Source: Sclerodactyla briareus (taxonomy: Eukaryota > Echinodermata > Holothuroidea > Dendrochirotida > Sclerodactylidae). From it: DNA of 64,000 nt. Under the pieces are notes generated by a model, which saw nothing but the letters and a program-made list of their open reading frames with translations, made no database searches and was not told the origin of the DNA. Of this stretch, positions 37,385 to 48,639 are shown piece after piece. The stretch is from NCBI GenBank assembly GCA_026419785.1, contig JAODTK010005781.1:310001-374000 (forward strand), in the 5' to 3' direction. Position numbers and translations under genes: made by a program. How positions within the stretch are numbered: the first letter of the stretch is position 1; every line of letters starts with the position of its first letter.

Positions 37385-37511
37385 TTTATATGAATATCGG
37401 ACCTTTTTTGGGTCATTATGAATAACGGCCCTGTTCCGAAAATTTGCAGTTATGAAATAACAGGCCTTATGAACAAAGGCTTATGAATAAAAGGCCTTAT
37501 GAACATCGGGC
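37385..37511. mobile_element. Outer end of the foldback element (right terminus)
   Basis: The sequence TATGAATAACGG...CAGGCCTTATGAACAAAGGC, then TTATGAATAAAAGGCC and TTATGAACATCGGGC is the reverse complement of the left end at 33730-33830, which starts GCCCGATGTTCATAAG. The foldback element may thus originally span 33730-37511, with the repeats at 34635-37380 acquired inside its right arm. It could alternatively be a separate solo end. Confidence 0.65.
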
Positions 37512-37647
37512 GGGCCCACGATACCCCCCTTCTCTCATTAGTGCCTCTTTACATTTTTTTTTTAATAAGACATCGGCATGCCCCCCAAATTGCATGGCCA
37601 ACAGGCCTAAAGTACCGATAAGAAAGAAGTTAGGACACGTGATCGAA

Positions 37648-37685
<38 letters not shown>
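37648..37685. repeat. 38-base G run
   Basis: An uninterrupted homopolymer of G. The true length is doubtful, since such runs are error-prone in sequencing. Confidence 0.9.
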
Positions 37686-37686
<1 letters not shown>

Positions 37687-38384
37687 AAACAAATTTTTAA
37701 AAAAAATAGGAGAGGGTTCCCAAATGATTTTGCATGGGCCTTTCAATGTTTGTTCGGCTTTCTTGCCAGAGATGTAGCACCTATGGCCATACACAGTACA
37801 CATAATGGGCAGCTCTAAACTATCAATTGCCTACCGCCCACACAAAAACAATGCCGTCATATTTAGTATTTGCATTGAAAACCCTAGCAAGACGCGGCCT
37901 GGAATTTGTGTCAAAGGTGATGAAACGTGCTGCAGATTGTTAAATTTCCCACTGTCTCAAACTTTCATTCATTTATGTGGGCCCAACTGTAGGGCTGCAC
38001 AAAAACATAGCATTCAATCTATCGCAAATTAACGATGTGGCACAATTCACCGTTACTATGTCAAGCAAATACCACTGGAATCGGTGTGTCAGGACCTCAG
38101 GAGAAGATGAGGAGTTGCTAGCTCTGTACAAACTCCATGTGAGAGGCCAAAATGGCAGTGCATAGCTGAGCTGGTAATGTAGCTACATCAATTCAACAAT
38201 TGAATACTGCACATGGGTGTTTCCTGCAATCACCCAGGCTCAAAGGAAGAAGCACATGGTGAACCTCCATAAGGGTTGTTCGCACCTCCCAGCAAAAACA
38301 CGCCACATCCCTATATAATTCACAGATGACGTTACCTTCCACCACCAACATGTGCATCGGTTAGTGATAATGATATCCCACTTC

Positions 38385-39845
38385 AGGGATAGTATGGTTT
38401 TTGCCTTCGTCGTGTCGCCGCACCGCCGCCACGCCGCCGATGCATCCGCCGCTGAAGATTTCGCGTTAGTGCCGATAACCCTCCAACATTTACTCGATTA
38501 GCTGGAAACTTGGTATACGGGTTGACCCCATGGAGATCTCGGATGCTTTCGAAAACTGGTATTACGTACGTCTGCTGCCCTCTGCTTTGGTGATTTTTGC
38601 AAAATTTTCAAGTTTGTCCGATCTACACGAACCTTGGTACTCAGGGGTGACAAATTGGTCCGACAAACTGGTGGGCATTTTCAGGTCATCCGGTCAAATT
38701 TGTGTAATACGTTCAATTTAATAGCTTTTCGCATAACATAGGCGTGTTCTTGGAATGCAATGCTTCCTAGGATGATGCATACATGGAGAGTAACATTTTT
38801 TATACAAACCGCCATGTCATGAAGGTCAATCAAAGGTCACGTAGGGGGCAAACTGATTTTAGTACTTTTTGGCAATAGCACTGGGCATGTTCATCAGAAT
38901 GCAAAAATGCTCCTAGGAGTGGATTTAATCACATCGAGAGTTTCAATTTTTAAAACCTGCCATGTCATTAAGGTCATTCAAGGTCACTAGAGGTCAAAAA
39001 CTGTTTTCTGGCCATAATCGGAGAATTGAATATCTGTGAGCGGAAGGTTCAAATCTTGTGTGATATAATTGTTGACCTGCCATGTGTGGTGACCTCTGAC
39101 CTCAATTTTGACCTCTGTCGTGTTGTCCTGTGGGGTTAAAGGTTGAGTCCTTGAATAAATGTGCTCATTCAAGGAATTACGGGCAAAAAAATAGAACCTG
39201 GTTTTTGGATATGTGCTAGACCTTTGTGGTGCTTGATGGAGGAAACCCACTCCCGCTTCGATTGGATGCATACTTTGGTAGTTACATGGGTCAAGTTTAA
39301 TTTAATCGCTTTTTTCGCCATAACATTAGGCGTGTTCATTGGATGCAATATGCTTCTAGGAGTTAATGCATCACATGGAGAGTAACAATTTTTATAAAAA
39401 CTGCCATGTCATTGAAAGTCATTAAAGGTCACGTAGGGGTCAAAAACTGATTTTAATACTTTTTTGGCCAATAGCACTGGGCGTGTTATCAGAATGCAAA
39501 ATGCTCTTATAAGTGGATGATCACATGGAGATTTACACTTTTCAATAACAACTGCCATGTCATTGAAGGGCATTCAAGGTCACTTAGGGGTCAAAAACTT
39601 TTATCTGGCCGTAATCGGGATTGATATCTGTGAAGGCTGGAAGGTTTCAGTCTGTGGATATAATTGTTGCCCTTCATGTGTGTGACCTCTGACCTCAATT
39701 TACTCTGTCGTTTGGTCATGTGGTTTAAAGATTTAGTTCTTGATAATGTGCTTATTTAAGGCGTTAACAGGCAAAAAAATAGAACATTGTTCTGTTCAAA
39801 AGTGGAGATATACAAGTTGGCGTCCTACCGCCAGGCGGTGTCTAG
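38385..39845 (+). repeat. ~575-bp tandem dimer with GCC-rich ends
   Basis: After a GTCGCCGCACCGCCGCCACG start (about 38408), two copies of a long unit follow, at about 38700-39200 and 39290-39790. Shared landmarks include TTTAATAGCTTTTC/TTTAATCGCTTTTT, ACATGGAGAGTAACA, TGCCATGTCATTGAAGGTCA, GGTCACGTAGGGG, AATAGCACTGGGC, ATCTGTGA and GACCTCTGACCTCAATTT. It ends with GGCGTCCTACCGCCAGGCGG. GC-rich ends around a GGTCA-rich body suggest one composite dispersed repeat. Confidence 0.8.
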
Positions 39846-40079
39846 TGAAGTAAGTGCCATTTTCCGCAATAAAATGGGTGAGTAGATGAGTATAGTTGGC
39901 TTTCTGACTCGAACTGTTGTGATAGTTATGCTGTTTAGATAGTATTTTCTTGTGCAATTGCATTTTTATTGTTGTTTTTCTCTAGTTTGGGGGGGTGAAA
40001 ATTCATAATAGTGTATAATAGTATAGCATGTATAGTAGGAAGTTGTACAGCATCATTAATATAAAATTACTCACTGCGC

Positions 40080-40875
40080 CGAAGAAAGCATGAATTACTC
40101 TGAGCTAGGAAACAAAGTTGAAGAAATGAGTTTTAAGGTTTGATTTGGACCTAGTAATGCAACAAATGTTGTCAGGGAGAGAGTTCCAGGTGTGCGGGTC
40201 ACTAAGCTACACCTCTCTTTACCCATAAAAGTTTCACTGGAGGGAACAGACTCCGAGAACCAGAGGGACAGCGATAGGTCATACATAGCGAATAATAAAT
40301 TGAATAGTAGGAAGCGCGCTGCATGGCTCATTGGAGGCAATCGTGGATCAAAACAGATATTCTGAACGCTACAGAAGTCCAATGCAGGTGATGCACAGAG
40401 AGAAGACGACTAGGTTTGTTCCTGTGCGTGATGGCGTGGTTATGCTCTGGCTGCAGCGTTCTGGAAGATTTCCACCAGAATGGTCAAGGTTTGTGAATCT
40501 GCAGCTGCAAATACCTACCATATTGTAACATTGCACCCTAATTTTCCACATTCTAGCAACCCTGGCAAATTGCTATATGTTGGTTAATTAGGGTGCAATG
40601 TTGCAATATGGGTAAGTTTGAGTATATGCATATAGATTCTATAATTCCGAGAGAGTAATTCTAGTAATCAGAGGACATAGATTCGGGGGCTCCATGAGTC
40701 ATGAATATACAGTAGTCCAGGGGACTAGGAACCAAAGCATAAATCATGGTAATAACAGTTTTCTGTAGATTTCATGACCGGATTCGACTCAAATGAAACG
40801 AAAAAGCAAGACCAGTATTGTTTTTCATGTTGATACCCTAAGTAAGTTTGGAATCGAATAGAACATACACCAAGG
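40080..40875 (-). pseudogene. L2-like LINE C-terminal relic interrupted by a hairpin element
   Basis: The minus strand gives AFV/ALVPSPLDYC-like wording near 40720, LQ-N-A-A-A-R near 40460, and LVTRTWNSLPDN (with one frame correction) near 40180. The last corresponds to the terminal 'R-L-W-N-S-L-P' block, followed by LKTHFFNF. The 3' end near 40060-40080 has GGCGCAGTGAGTAATTTTA-like sequence, resembling the L2 3' terminus. Frameshifts and stops are frequent. The block is split at 40515-40615 by a short inverted-repeat insertion. Confidence 0.75.
40515..40615. mobile_element. Short inverted-repeat element related to 21485-21783
   Basis: The left end ACCATATTGTAACATTGC and ACCCTAATT is mirrored by AATTAGGGTGCAATGTTGC and AATATGGGT. 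The middle TAGCAACCCTGGCAAAT also matches the arm of the element at 21485. It sits inside a LINE relic, so it is a younger insertion. Total length is about 100 bp. Confidence 0.8.
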
Positions 40876-40995
40876 ATCCTGGCAAGGGTGTTGAACAGTG
40901 TTAGCACTAAGGAATACTTTTTGGAAGGGAATTTCCTCCCAATATTTTTTTGGGGAGGTATTTTGTTTTTTTTTTTTTTTGAAATCTCGGAGGGA

Positions 40996-41045
40996 CCTTA
41001 TCTTCCGGCCTTTTTTTGCACCTTATCTTCCGGCCTTTTTTTGCA
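40996..41045 (+). repeat. Perfect 25-bp tandem duplication
   Basis: CCTTATCTTCCGGCC followed by TTTTTTTGCA is present twice head to tail without a mismatch. This could be a real short duplication or a read-stitching artefact. It lengthens two spurious ORFs here. Confidence 0.85.
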
Positions 41046-44000
41046 CAAGTTCCCCCACAAAGTTCAGGCGCCCATGGGCGCGACAAAAAATAACTTTATA
41101 TTTAACTAAAACCTCATGACTGCCCTGTCGTAACGACATTATACTATCGTCCCTACACTTAACGAACTCATGCACTCCTAATAAGCCATAATTGTGTTTG
41201 GTCATTAGACCTAAATACCCTGGTATCTGCGACTATTTTCAAATCCCTACACACCAAAAAGGTACCATGTTCCACCGAAAGGCACTTCGTCAAGTCTGAT
41301 CCTTATTTTATGTTGTCATGTGTCAAATTGAATTTGCAGGAACACTGTACAAACTCTAAATCAATTCTTAGCCATTAATTCCACAGGGTAGGACTATGCT
41401 GTTGAATTTGTTACATGAGCCCAGATCAGCCTAAAAACTAAAATCCACTGTCGAAGACACCTCATGACTAATGTGCTCATTCTTTGGTGAAAAGTATTAA
41501 TATTAACCCATTTACATTTCCACCATGTGATGTTATTTTGGGAAAAAAATCAGATTGGCACTCATTGCAGTTTGTTCACTATGTTAGTTACATATTGTAC
41601 TGGTACTCGCAGCACCGTTAGTACTCGCAGCACCGGCGGTCAAATGCACAATTACAATTATCGGTACTGGCAGAAATTTAACCGGTATTGTGGCTAACCA
41701 AATCCCGGTACTACTTGAAATACCAAAATCCCGTGCTGTATTTTTTGCTGATCCCAGTCCGCTGCGCGTACATCGCACTTTATCTGCGATCTGTTAAATT
41801 TGATACACGGCCCCACGTGTGTTTCGAACTGTGTATTTTTTTGCATTATTTGCCGAATATCGCAGCTTCAAAGCTTAAACCCTTACTACATGCAAAGAAA
41901 TATGTTGCTAGCATCACTCGCCCAATGCTGTGCACTACTTTAAATAAAAACATAGCCCTGCTTGGAAACACTGGTCCTCAACCTTGCGTTTCACGAGCAT
42001 TTCAATGTGCTCAAAACCCAATTCCCACTGGCACGCTAACACAACGATACCAAGTTACAGACACAGACTGTCAACGAACCTCTCGCACACACTTAACGCC
42101 TTCATAGGAATTTAATTTTCGCCATAGACGCTATGATTAGGAGTGGGATTTATTTACGATAGTCGATCAGCGATACTCGCTATCTACTTTGCGTTAGCCA
42201 GCTCTACATTTCTTTGGAAGAACGAACTATGATTAAAGACAGTTGGTTTATAAAATACCATACATGAGGTTTTAGGTCATTGATGTTGGTGGTTTTTACG
42301 ACTAATTTTAGATCGTGCTTTCTTCGGTTTCCTTGCTACAATAATCACAGTATTAGGGCTTACTGGTAATTGCACTAGCTACCCTTTTCGTTGGGCTGGC
42401 TTGTTACATATATAGCATACGTACGTATGGAAGAAGGTAGTACGGTAAGTTGTACATGTATTTCTGCCTGCGTACTAGTACTATCGGTACTACCACATGA
42501 CAGTGGGTCACATGCAATTTGCTGTTTGCCGTACGTACGTTGTCATGAAGTCTTTTCAGCTATCGATGTGATTATAGGAACTGCCAACCCTATTAATACA
42601 CCTATTTTGCAATCCCTGGGTTGGAAATTTTGCGGGAAACTTTCCTCCCGCACACAATTTATTTGCTCTGGCGGGAATCCGCAATCCCACGCTTTAGCGC
42701 GAACACTGGTGTTAACATTATGTATGCTTGTTATACATGCTTAAATTTCTAATACGTACATTTCCATTTTTCTGACTGGCCATGAATGAAAGACTGCCAC
42801 TGTGCCCCCCACCCCCCCTCCACCCAAATCCACCCTGTAACACATGTTAACTGTCACTGATGTGGACCCTCGACTAGTACTAATGACTTGCCACGTACAT
42901 TGTGCTATATAAAACAACCCTAGTGTTACCTTCCATAGAGGTATAAAATTTCATGACAAGAACAATTTACCACTCACTCTATGGAAGCCCTAACAATAAG
43001 ACCATCATTATTATCAGTATATCATCAGTACAATCACCGAGTCTGCCCTGCACGCCACTTCAGAATGCCGCTACCCCGATCACCATAAGAGGTTCTCACC
43101 GGACCACTTAGTACTATCACAAATGGCTTCTCCTATCGGCATCACGGCTTGGTGTCTTGTGATTGGATTTAAACTGACTGGGGATACTACACGAGGGGCC
43201 GAAACATGAAACAACTTAGATGGTGATTCCGGATAAACGCACTCAAAACAAATTCTTGCTTTTCGTCATTGATTGCAGCTTCTCTTCACAAGATCTTCAT
43301 ACTTGCTGTCAGGTAATCATGCCTCCCTGTGGGCTATGGTGGGAGGCAGGACATGAACTGCAATGGAATTAAAGATCCTATACTTTTGAAGCCAAATTAT
43401 AGCACAACGCTAGCACCTATTGTTTTCCCTTGCCCAATTTGCAAAAAATTTGAAGCGTGAGAGAAACCAAAAGGTGTATGCAGGGTGGGTTTCCCCTTGT
43501 CCCATTTTTGAGATTTCCCCCACACTTTCTGGGGCTCATACCTCCTCCCACCCCCCAACAGTAGCATGATCTGGCAGGGACCAAGGACTTGAAAAATTAC
43601 ACATCCCCTTGCCATTGTTCTTAACTCGCCTCTCCCAACATAAAACAGAACCAAAAAAAGTCTGTCCATTAACCTCGCCAGGTTTGGATTAGCGACTCAC
43701 TGACCTGTCTGAGTTTCTACGACCTCTCGACCAAGTCGAGGTAAATAAAGGCAGTGAATATATTGCTGTCACCCACTAGCTATTCCCGCCCACAACGTCG
43801 AGTCAGAGGTACGTGATATGTCTGCGACGAACTCCCTGCATCACTCTGACTATCACTGAGTGCCAGCTAATGGACGGGATTTGCACCTTGATACCATTGA
43901 TTGCAGTTTTATTGGGGGATTCACAGAGCAGATTATCACAGGATGTGGGTTTCGATGTAAGGGATACAAAGTGGAACGTGGGGTACCGTTGGGCTCCCGG

Positions 44001-45285
44001 GGTGTGATGCTGTTTAGACATTTCCATATTAGCAATTAGAATGTGAAATGGATAATGACATTATACACTAACGACATATCGCGGCTATTTCTAGAAGGAA
44101 TGTGACGAATTCAATTCACCAGGGCTCATGCGTGACAAATATCTTATCGATGGGCATGTTGAACATTTGCAATAAAAGTCCTGTCAGATTCACCAATCAG
44201 CAAAAGTACACTCACATGTCGGTTGACCAGATTTTTTGCCATCTCCTGGGATCTTGTTCGTGTTATTTTAATCATGAAAAAACAGAGGAAGGCCTATGGC
44301 AATTGTAAGTAAGGGAACTCAAGCGGAGGACAGTCCCAGCCAGGATAGAGGCTGTCCTATAGACTATTGGTCTGACCCACTAGCTAACTAATAAAATCAG
44401 GCTATTCAGGAAAAACATGGGAAATTTAAATTTAAATTCAGGCTAGAAAATGGGACACTCATCGATATCTCCAGAAATATTCGATAAAATCTGTATGAAT
44501 CCAGTTCACGAGCTCCATAATATCAAGTCAAATTAAGCGCTCTTGTAGCGCTTGTTATGTTTGAATTCTACGTTTTGAATACTATAATCGCCAATTTATT
44601 TCTGCTAAATTGCCAAGATTTATTAGGACGTCTGTGACTTGGACCTCGGGGATTCAAGACAAAAGGAAACTCGGTCCTGACTTCAGATTGACTGGCCTAG
44701 ACTCCAACACTGCTCATTTGCTAATCCACATTGCCAACTGCAACGGCAAGTAACAGCCAACTGGGGAAAAACTGCACCTTCTGATGACTGCTGGAAGTGA
44801 ATCGGAATGCATATTGCAGAGCCTCACTGATACCACTCGCCATTATTCCCTGCTGAACCTGAAATATTCTTGCAAGAGAAGGATTTAGAAAAATATCCGA
44901 ATTTCTTGTTCCTAATCCCTCAGGCTTACTTTGTATCAATACTCCAGGAAGTAAGTTCCGCCTACCCATGTCTATTTTTCTAATCCTGTATGTAGTTGGG
45001 CTCCTCTAACAATTCTGAGAAAACAGCTTCCGGCGCCACGCAGCCAATGCTTGGGATGTGACAACCTTGTGAATCGGTAACCTAATAATCCTGGCATTAG
45101 TATGGATTAAGAATTTACCCAGTCCCCATAGGCCCCCGACTTTATAGGAGCTACGTTAAGGCTAAACTTATATCAGTCCACTGACGTCATAGCTAAATCT
45201 TATGATTCACTACAGGAGAAGAATGAAAAATGTTATTTGTTTATGCTATTAAAAAAAACAACTTTCCTGCCAGTGGTGACAATGA

Positions 45286-45378
45286 GGGGGGGGGGGGGGG
45301 GGGGGGGGGTGGTGGGGGGGGGGGGGGAAGGGGGGGGGGGGGGGGGGGGGGGGTGGGGGAGGGGGGGGGGGGGGGAGG
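45286..45378. repeat. ~90-base G-rich run
   Basis: Almost pure G with a few T and A interruptions. It can form G-quadruplexes in principle. Lengths in the assembly may be wrong. Glycine-rich ORFs across it are artefacts. Confidence 0.95.
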
Positions 45379-45535
45379 CCACTTCACTTTTCAGGAATTA
45401 TGCAAAACGCTTTGATTGGAGAGCAATTTGGACAGAATCTATTTTTCGAGGGAATTTGCTTGACCTGTAATGCCAATACCAATACCGTATACATTCCGCT
45501 ATGCACCCAGGCGCTTGCTAAGTTTCAGGATGGGC

Positions 45536-47028
45536 CAGTGGCGGCTGGCCATAGGGGACAAGGGGGGGCAATTGCCCCCCCAAACATTTCCCAAATAACA
45601 TTTTCAAATGAAGCATTTGTATGGATGAAGGCTCGTACACTCCATTCCATTTCCGGGCTGATTCCATTTGTCCGTTACAATTCTGCCAACATATCTCATG
45701 CACCTCCCAACTAAATGAAATCTTTGACGTTTCCAGTCCTAAACCGTCCAATTAGGCGGGAGTTAACGCCCTTAACCATTGACCAATTTTTTTTTTTGGG
45801 GGGGGGGGATAACACGTACGATGTCCCGAAAAATCACATTTGTGAAAGTCGTCCCGAGGCAATTAGTACTATTTTTTACGTGTACAATAACTATCAATTC
45901 GAATGGTCTATCATCGCTCTTCTTCCTCTCATTCGCTATGCGTTTGGGCCGCGTAAAGACGTTTACCAGCAATTTGGTGGAGGTACACAAGTGGTATTCT
46001 CTAACGCAGAGAACTACTTAGAGTTGAACAATTCTACCTCCTGTTGGACATGTCAACACCTGACCGAGAACGGTTTTCCGAGAACGTCAATGACTTTGAA
46101 TGTGTGTGTTCCAGACAGCGGATGGGTATCCATCACCCGCGGAGACATGGGGATACAGAAGAGGCCTTGAGGAACGCGTGTGATCGTCTGACTGACCATT
46201 ACCCGCAGATCAAAGAAAACACTCTTTTCCCAGAGGCAAATCACTGACCAACATGACTAGAACAAAAAGCACTACAAACGCCCGGAGGAATCCCCTAACT
46301 GAACAATTCCCGAACTGAACGAATGCGAGATAAGTTCCCTACCTTGCACATCCTCTTACGGATTCATTGGACACTTCCTATATCTTCCGCTACCGCAGAG
46401 AGATCGTTTTCTGTGTTAAAAGACTGAAAACCTACCTGATAAATGCCATGGTCCAGACTCGACTTTCGTCCTTAGCTTTGATGGCAATGGAGAAAGATTT
46501 TCAGGTGGACATTCTAGATATCATTGCTAAATTCAGCAGCAAGTGCGATCGCCGCCTCAAGCCTAACATGATATGTTCTGGGGCTAGATGTCACAGGGGT
46601 CGGTATAGTTGGTTGTCAGTTGATTCTGATAATTGAAACAAAGGCGTACAATTGTGCTTTGATTTGAAATTGATGATCCAGCTCCTCGGGTTTTTAATTC
46701 ACGTGTTATTGGGTAATATTTGAACATTATTCCGACCCCCATGTATTCATTCGTTAAGCTTTATTACGGATTTACAGACCGCACTGATATTATGGACTTA
46801 TTTGTGAAACGTTCTAAAAAACATACTGAAATTCAAGACAGTAGCACTCTTTGGCGTGCAATGAGGATTTGAAATACAGTGAAAGATAACACCATTTTGC
46901 ATCTAATCAAGTTATTCTTGAAAATCTCAGGGTGGGGAGGGGGACAACCCCCTCCCCTTCGACCTCTCCCCCATATCAGTCACATGACATTTGCCCCCCC
47001 AAACAAAAATCCTCTACATCCGCCCCTG
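45536..47028 (+). mobile_element. hAT DNA transposon copy with perfect 8-bp target-site duplication
   Basis: The left terminus is CAGTGGCGGCTG and the right terminus, reverse-complemented, is CAGGGGCGGATG, matching at 10 of 12 bases. The direct repeat GGATGGGC lies immediately outside both ends (45528-45535 and 47029-47036). Eight-base duplications and CAG(G/T)GGCGG termini are characteristic of hAT elements. The total length of 1,493 bp is short for an autonomous hAT (usually above 2.5 kb), so much of the transposase is deleted or unrecognisable. A transposase C-terminus lies inside on the plus strand. Confidence 0.93.
46045..46630 (+). pseudogene. Degraded hAT transposase C-terminus (dimerisation domain)
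   Basis: The plus strand reads ACDRLTDHYPQIKE near 46170. After a gap it gives LHILLRIHWTLPISSATAER with SFSVLK, then, after a one-base frameshift near 46420, RLKTYLINAMVQTRLSSLAL and MAMEKDF. The S-x-A-x-A-E-R-S-F-S...L-K-x-Y-L-R-x-x-M-x-x-R-L-S-S-L-A-L pattern is the hAT C-terminal dimerisation domain, closest to ZMYM1-type or P52RIPK-like hAT proteins. The N-terminal BED finger and catalytic residues were not recognised. Non-functional as read. Confidence 0.88.
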
Positions 47029-47789
47029 GGATGGGCGTTACGAGAATATAACCTTTAAACTGTTTTAATTTGTTTGTTTGGTGTATCTTTGCATTACTCA
47101 CCTGTTTCCCAATTCTTGGCTATTCCACCTGCAGTCATTCCCCCCCCCCCCCCGTCCCTCCCACACCCACCCTAATGCATAAAACTCACAAAACGAAATC
47201 GTTCATTTTTCCGTAATACTATGGTAATACTCGCACACATATTACATGCACAACCACACTACATTGCCTCGATTTGCCATGAATACCGGAGCTAGCGGAA
47301 AATATTTTCAGTCTTTTCGGCCGCGCATATCAACTTTATATTTAAGAGATTGCAAAATAGTTGGGTGGGTGCTTACGGGAGCTGGGCGCTTAGTGGATGA
47401 ATTATGGTATGTTATGTATTTGTATACAGTGAATTTGAAGAAGGGAAGAACATACTATGTCTGTACCATAACAACCAGTAAAAATAACAGCAGCAGGGAA
47501 AATTCCGGCATGCAAGATCACTTCCTTGTTTTTTAATTTTAAGTCTCTGTCTTTCCAATTTTGTCAGAACCAGCAAAGTATTTTTACAGTAATTATTCAG
47601 TACATCTGATGCTATATCTTCTCATTAGGGAGATGAATAACGCTTGAGCTAGAATTTTTTGGAGATGGGCAAAACGAGAATGAGGTGGTCCCCTACCATA
47701 TGGTCATCTATGCATAGAGCAGGATTGGCAAATCAGTGTAATTAAATGTAGTTGCTTGGATGCCAAAATACAGATTCATGTTCTCAGCA

Positions 47790-47885
47790 TAAAATCTGCA
47801 TACCAATCTCATCGGCTTGGTGAGACCTAAGGCTTCTGGACTGAAATGTTGAACAAGATTTTCAGACCCGACTGTTTGACATTAG
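47790..47885 (+). repeat. Possible fragment of the 310-bp repeat family
   Basis: CTTCTGGACTGAAATGTTGA and ACAAGATTTTCAGACCC resemble the 'ttctggacttatcgtgttcacaaggttttcagac' part of the array unit. The match is short. Confidence 0.4.
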
Positions 47886-48639
47886 AATTCATTCGACCAT
47901 TCCCAAAAACAATGTTGCCATGCTATGCAGTATGTTACAATTCCCACAATGAAGCCGTTCTACATCACTAAACACCTATGCCAAGGAGGTGGGGCACTGA
48001 AACCAGCATTTTGTGGTTTCTGCAAGAGATTAGGTAGTATCTGAGCAACAATATGAACATGTTATCTGATATGTTTATTCTGACGACTTGGTATTTGAAG
48101 CTCGCTCCTGGAGCTAATTTGAAACACCGTTTTTTTTTTTTAACCCTTTGTACGCTTGCTGATTTACCTCTTAATATTGATCTATTTCATGCAAAAGCAG
48201 TTGGCCATGAGAAGTCGCTAAATTTCTTCATGAGAATCAATCGTGGAAAGTCTACGCCATGGATTGAATGTTGTTTAAATCAGACATTCTAATACTCCGA
48301 AATGCACAGAGGCCGCTGTCCCCTAGCTTTCGGTCTGGTTTAGGTTGTGGGAGCGAGGACTCAGGGTGGTTCGGTTAAACGTTTGATTTGTGGTGATCAC
48401 TGTTTAAAACAGCACTGTTCATCTTGACTTTGGACAAAAGCATTTTACACCTTTGCAATGAAAACCATATAATGAAACTTGTGTCAAGGAAATCTCCCCA
48501 AAGCATAACCCTCAACACATAAAGAAAACAGTTCTTGGCGGTTGGTTTTTCAACGTTCGCTTGATAAATGCATCACGATAAATTAAAGGACAGCTGCAGG
48601 CATGGATACAACAAAAGTAATATCAGGAGTGAGGGAAGA

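Noticed and set aside
38160..38330. NSTIEYCTWVFPAITQAQRK frame resembling a LINE C-terminal 'x-L-E-Y-C' block
   Set aside because: Only one short block; no LINE 3' end or other motifs nearby.
42391..42744. 117-codon plus-strand ORF
   Set aside because: No domain or similarity recognised; ORFs of this length arise by chance in 64 kb.
45230..45470. Glycine-rich ORFs
   Set aside because: Produced by the G run at 45286-45378.
48290..48560. Frames with wording like LDFGQKHF that might be another reverse transcriptase relic
   Set aside because: Too short and without ordered RT blocks on either side.
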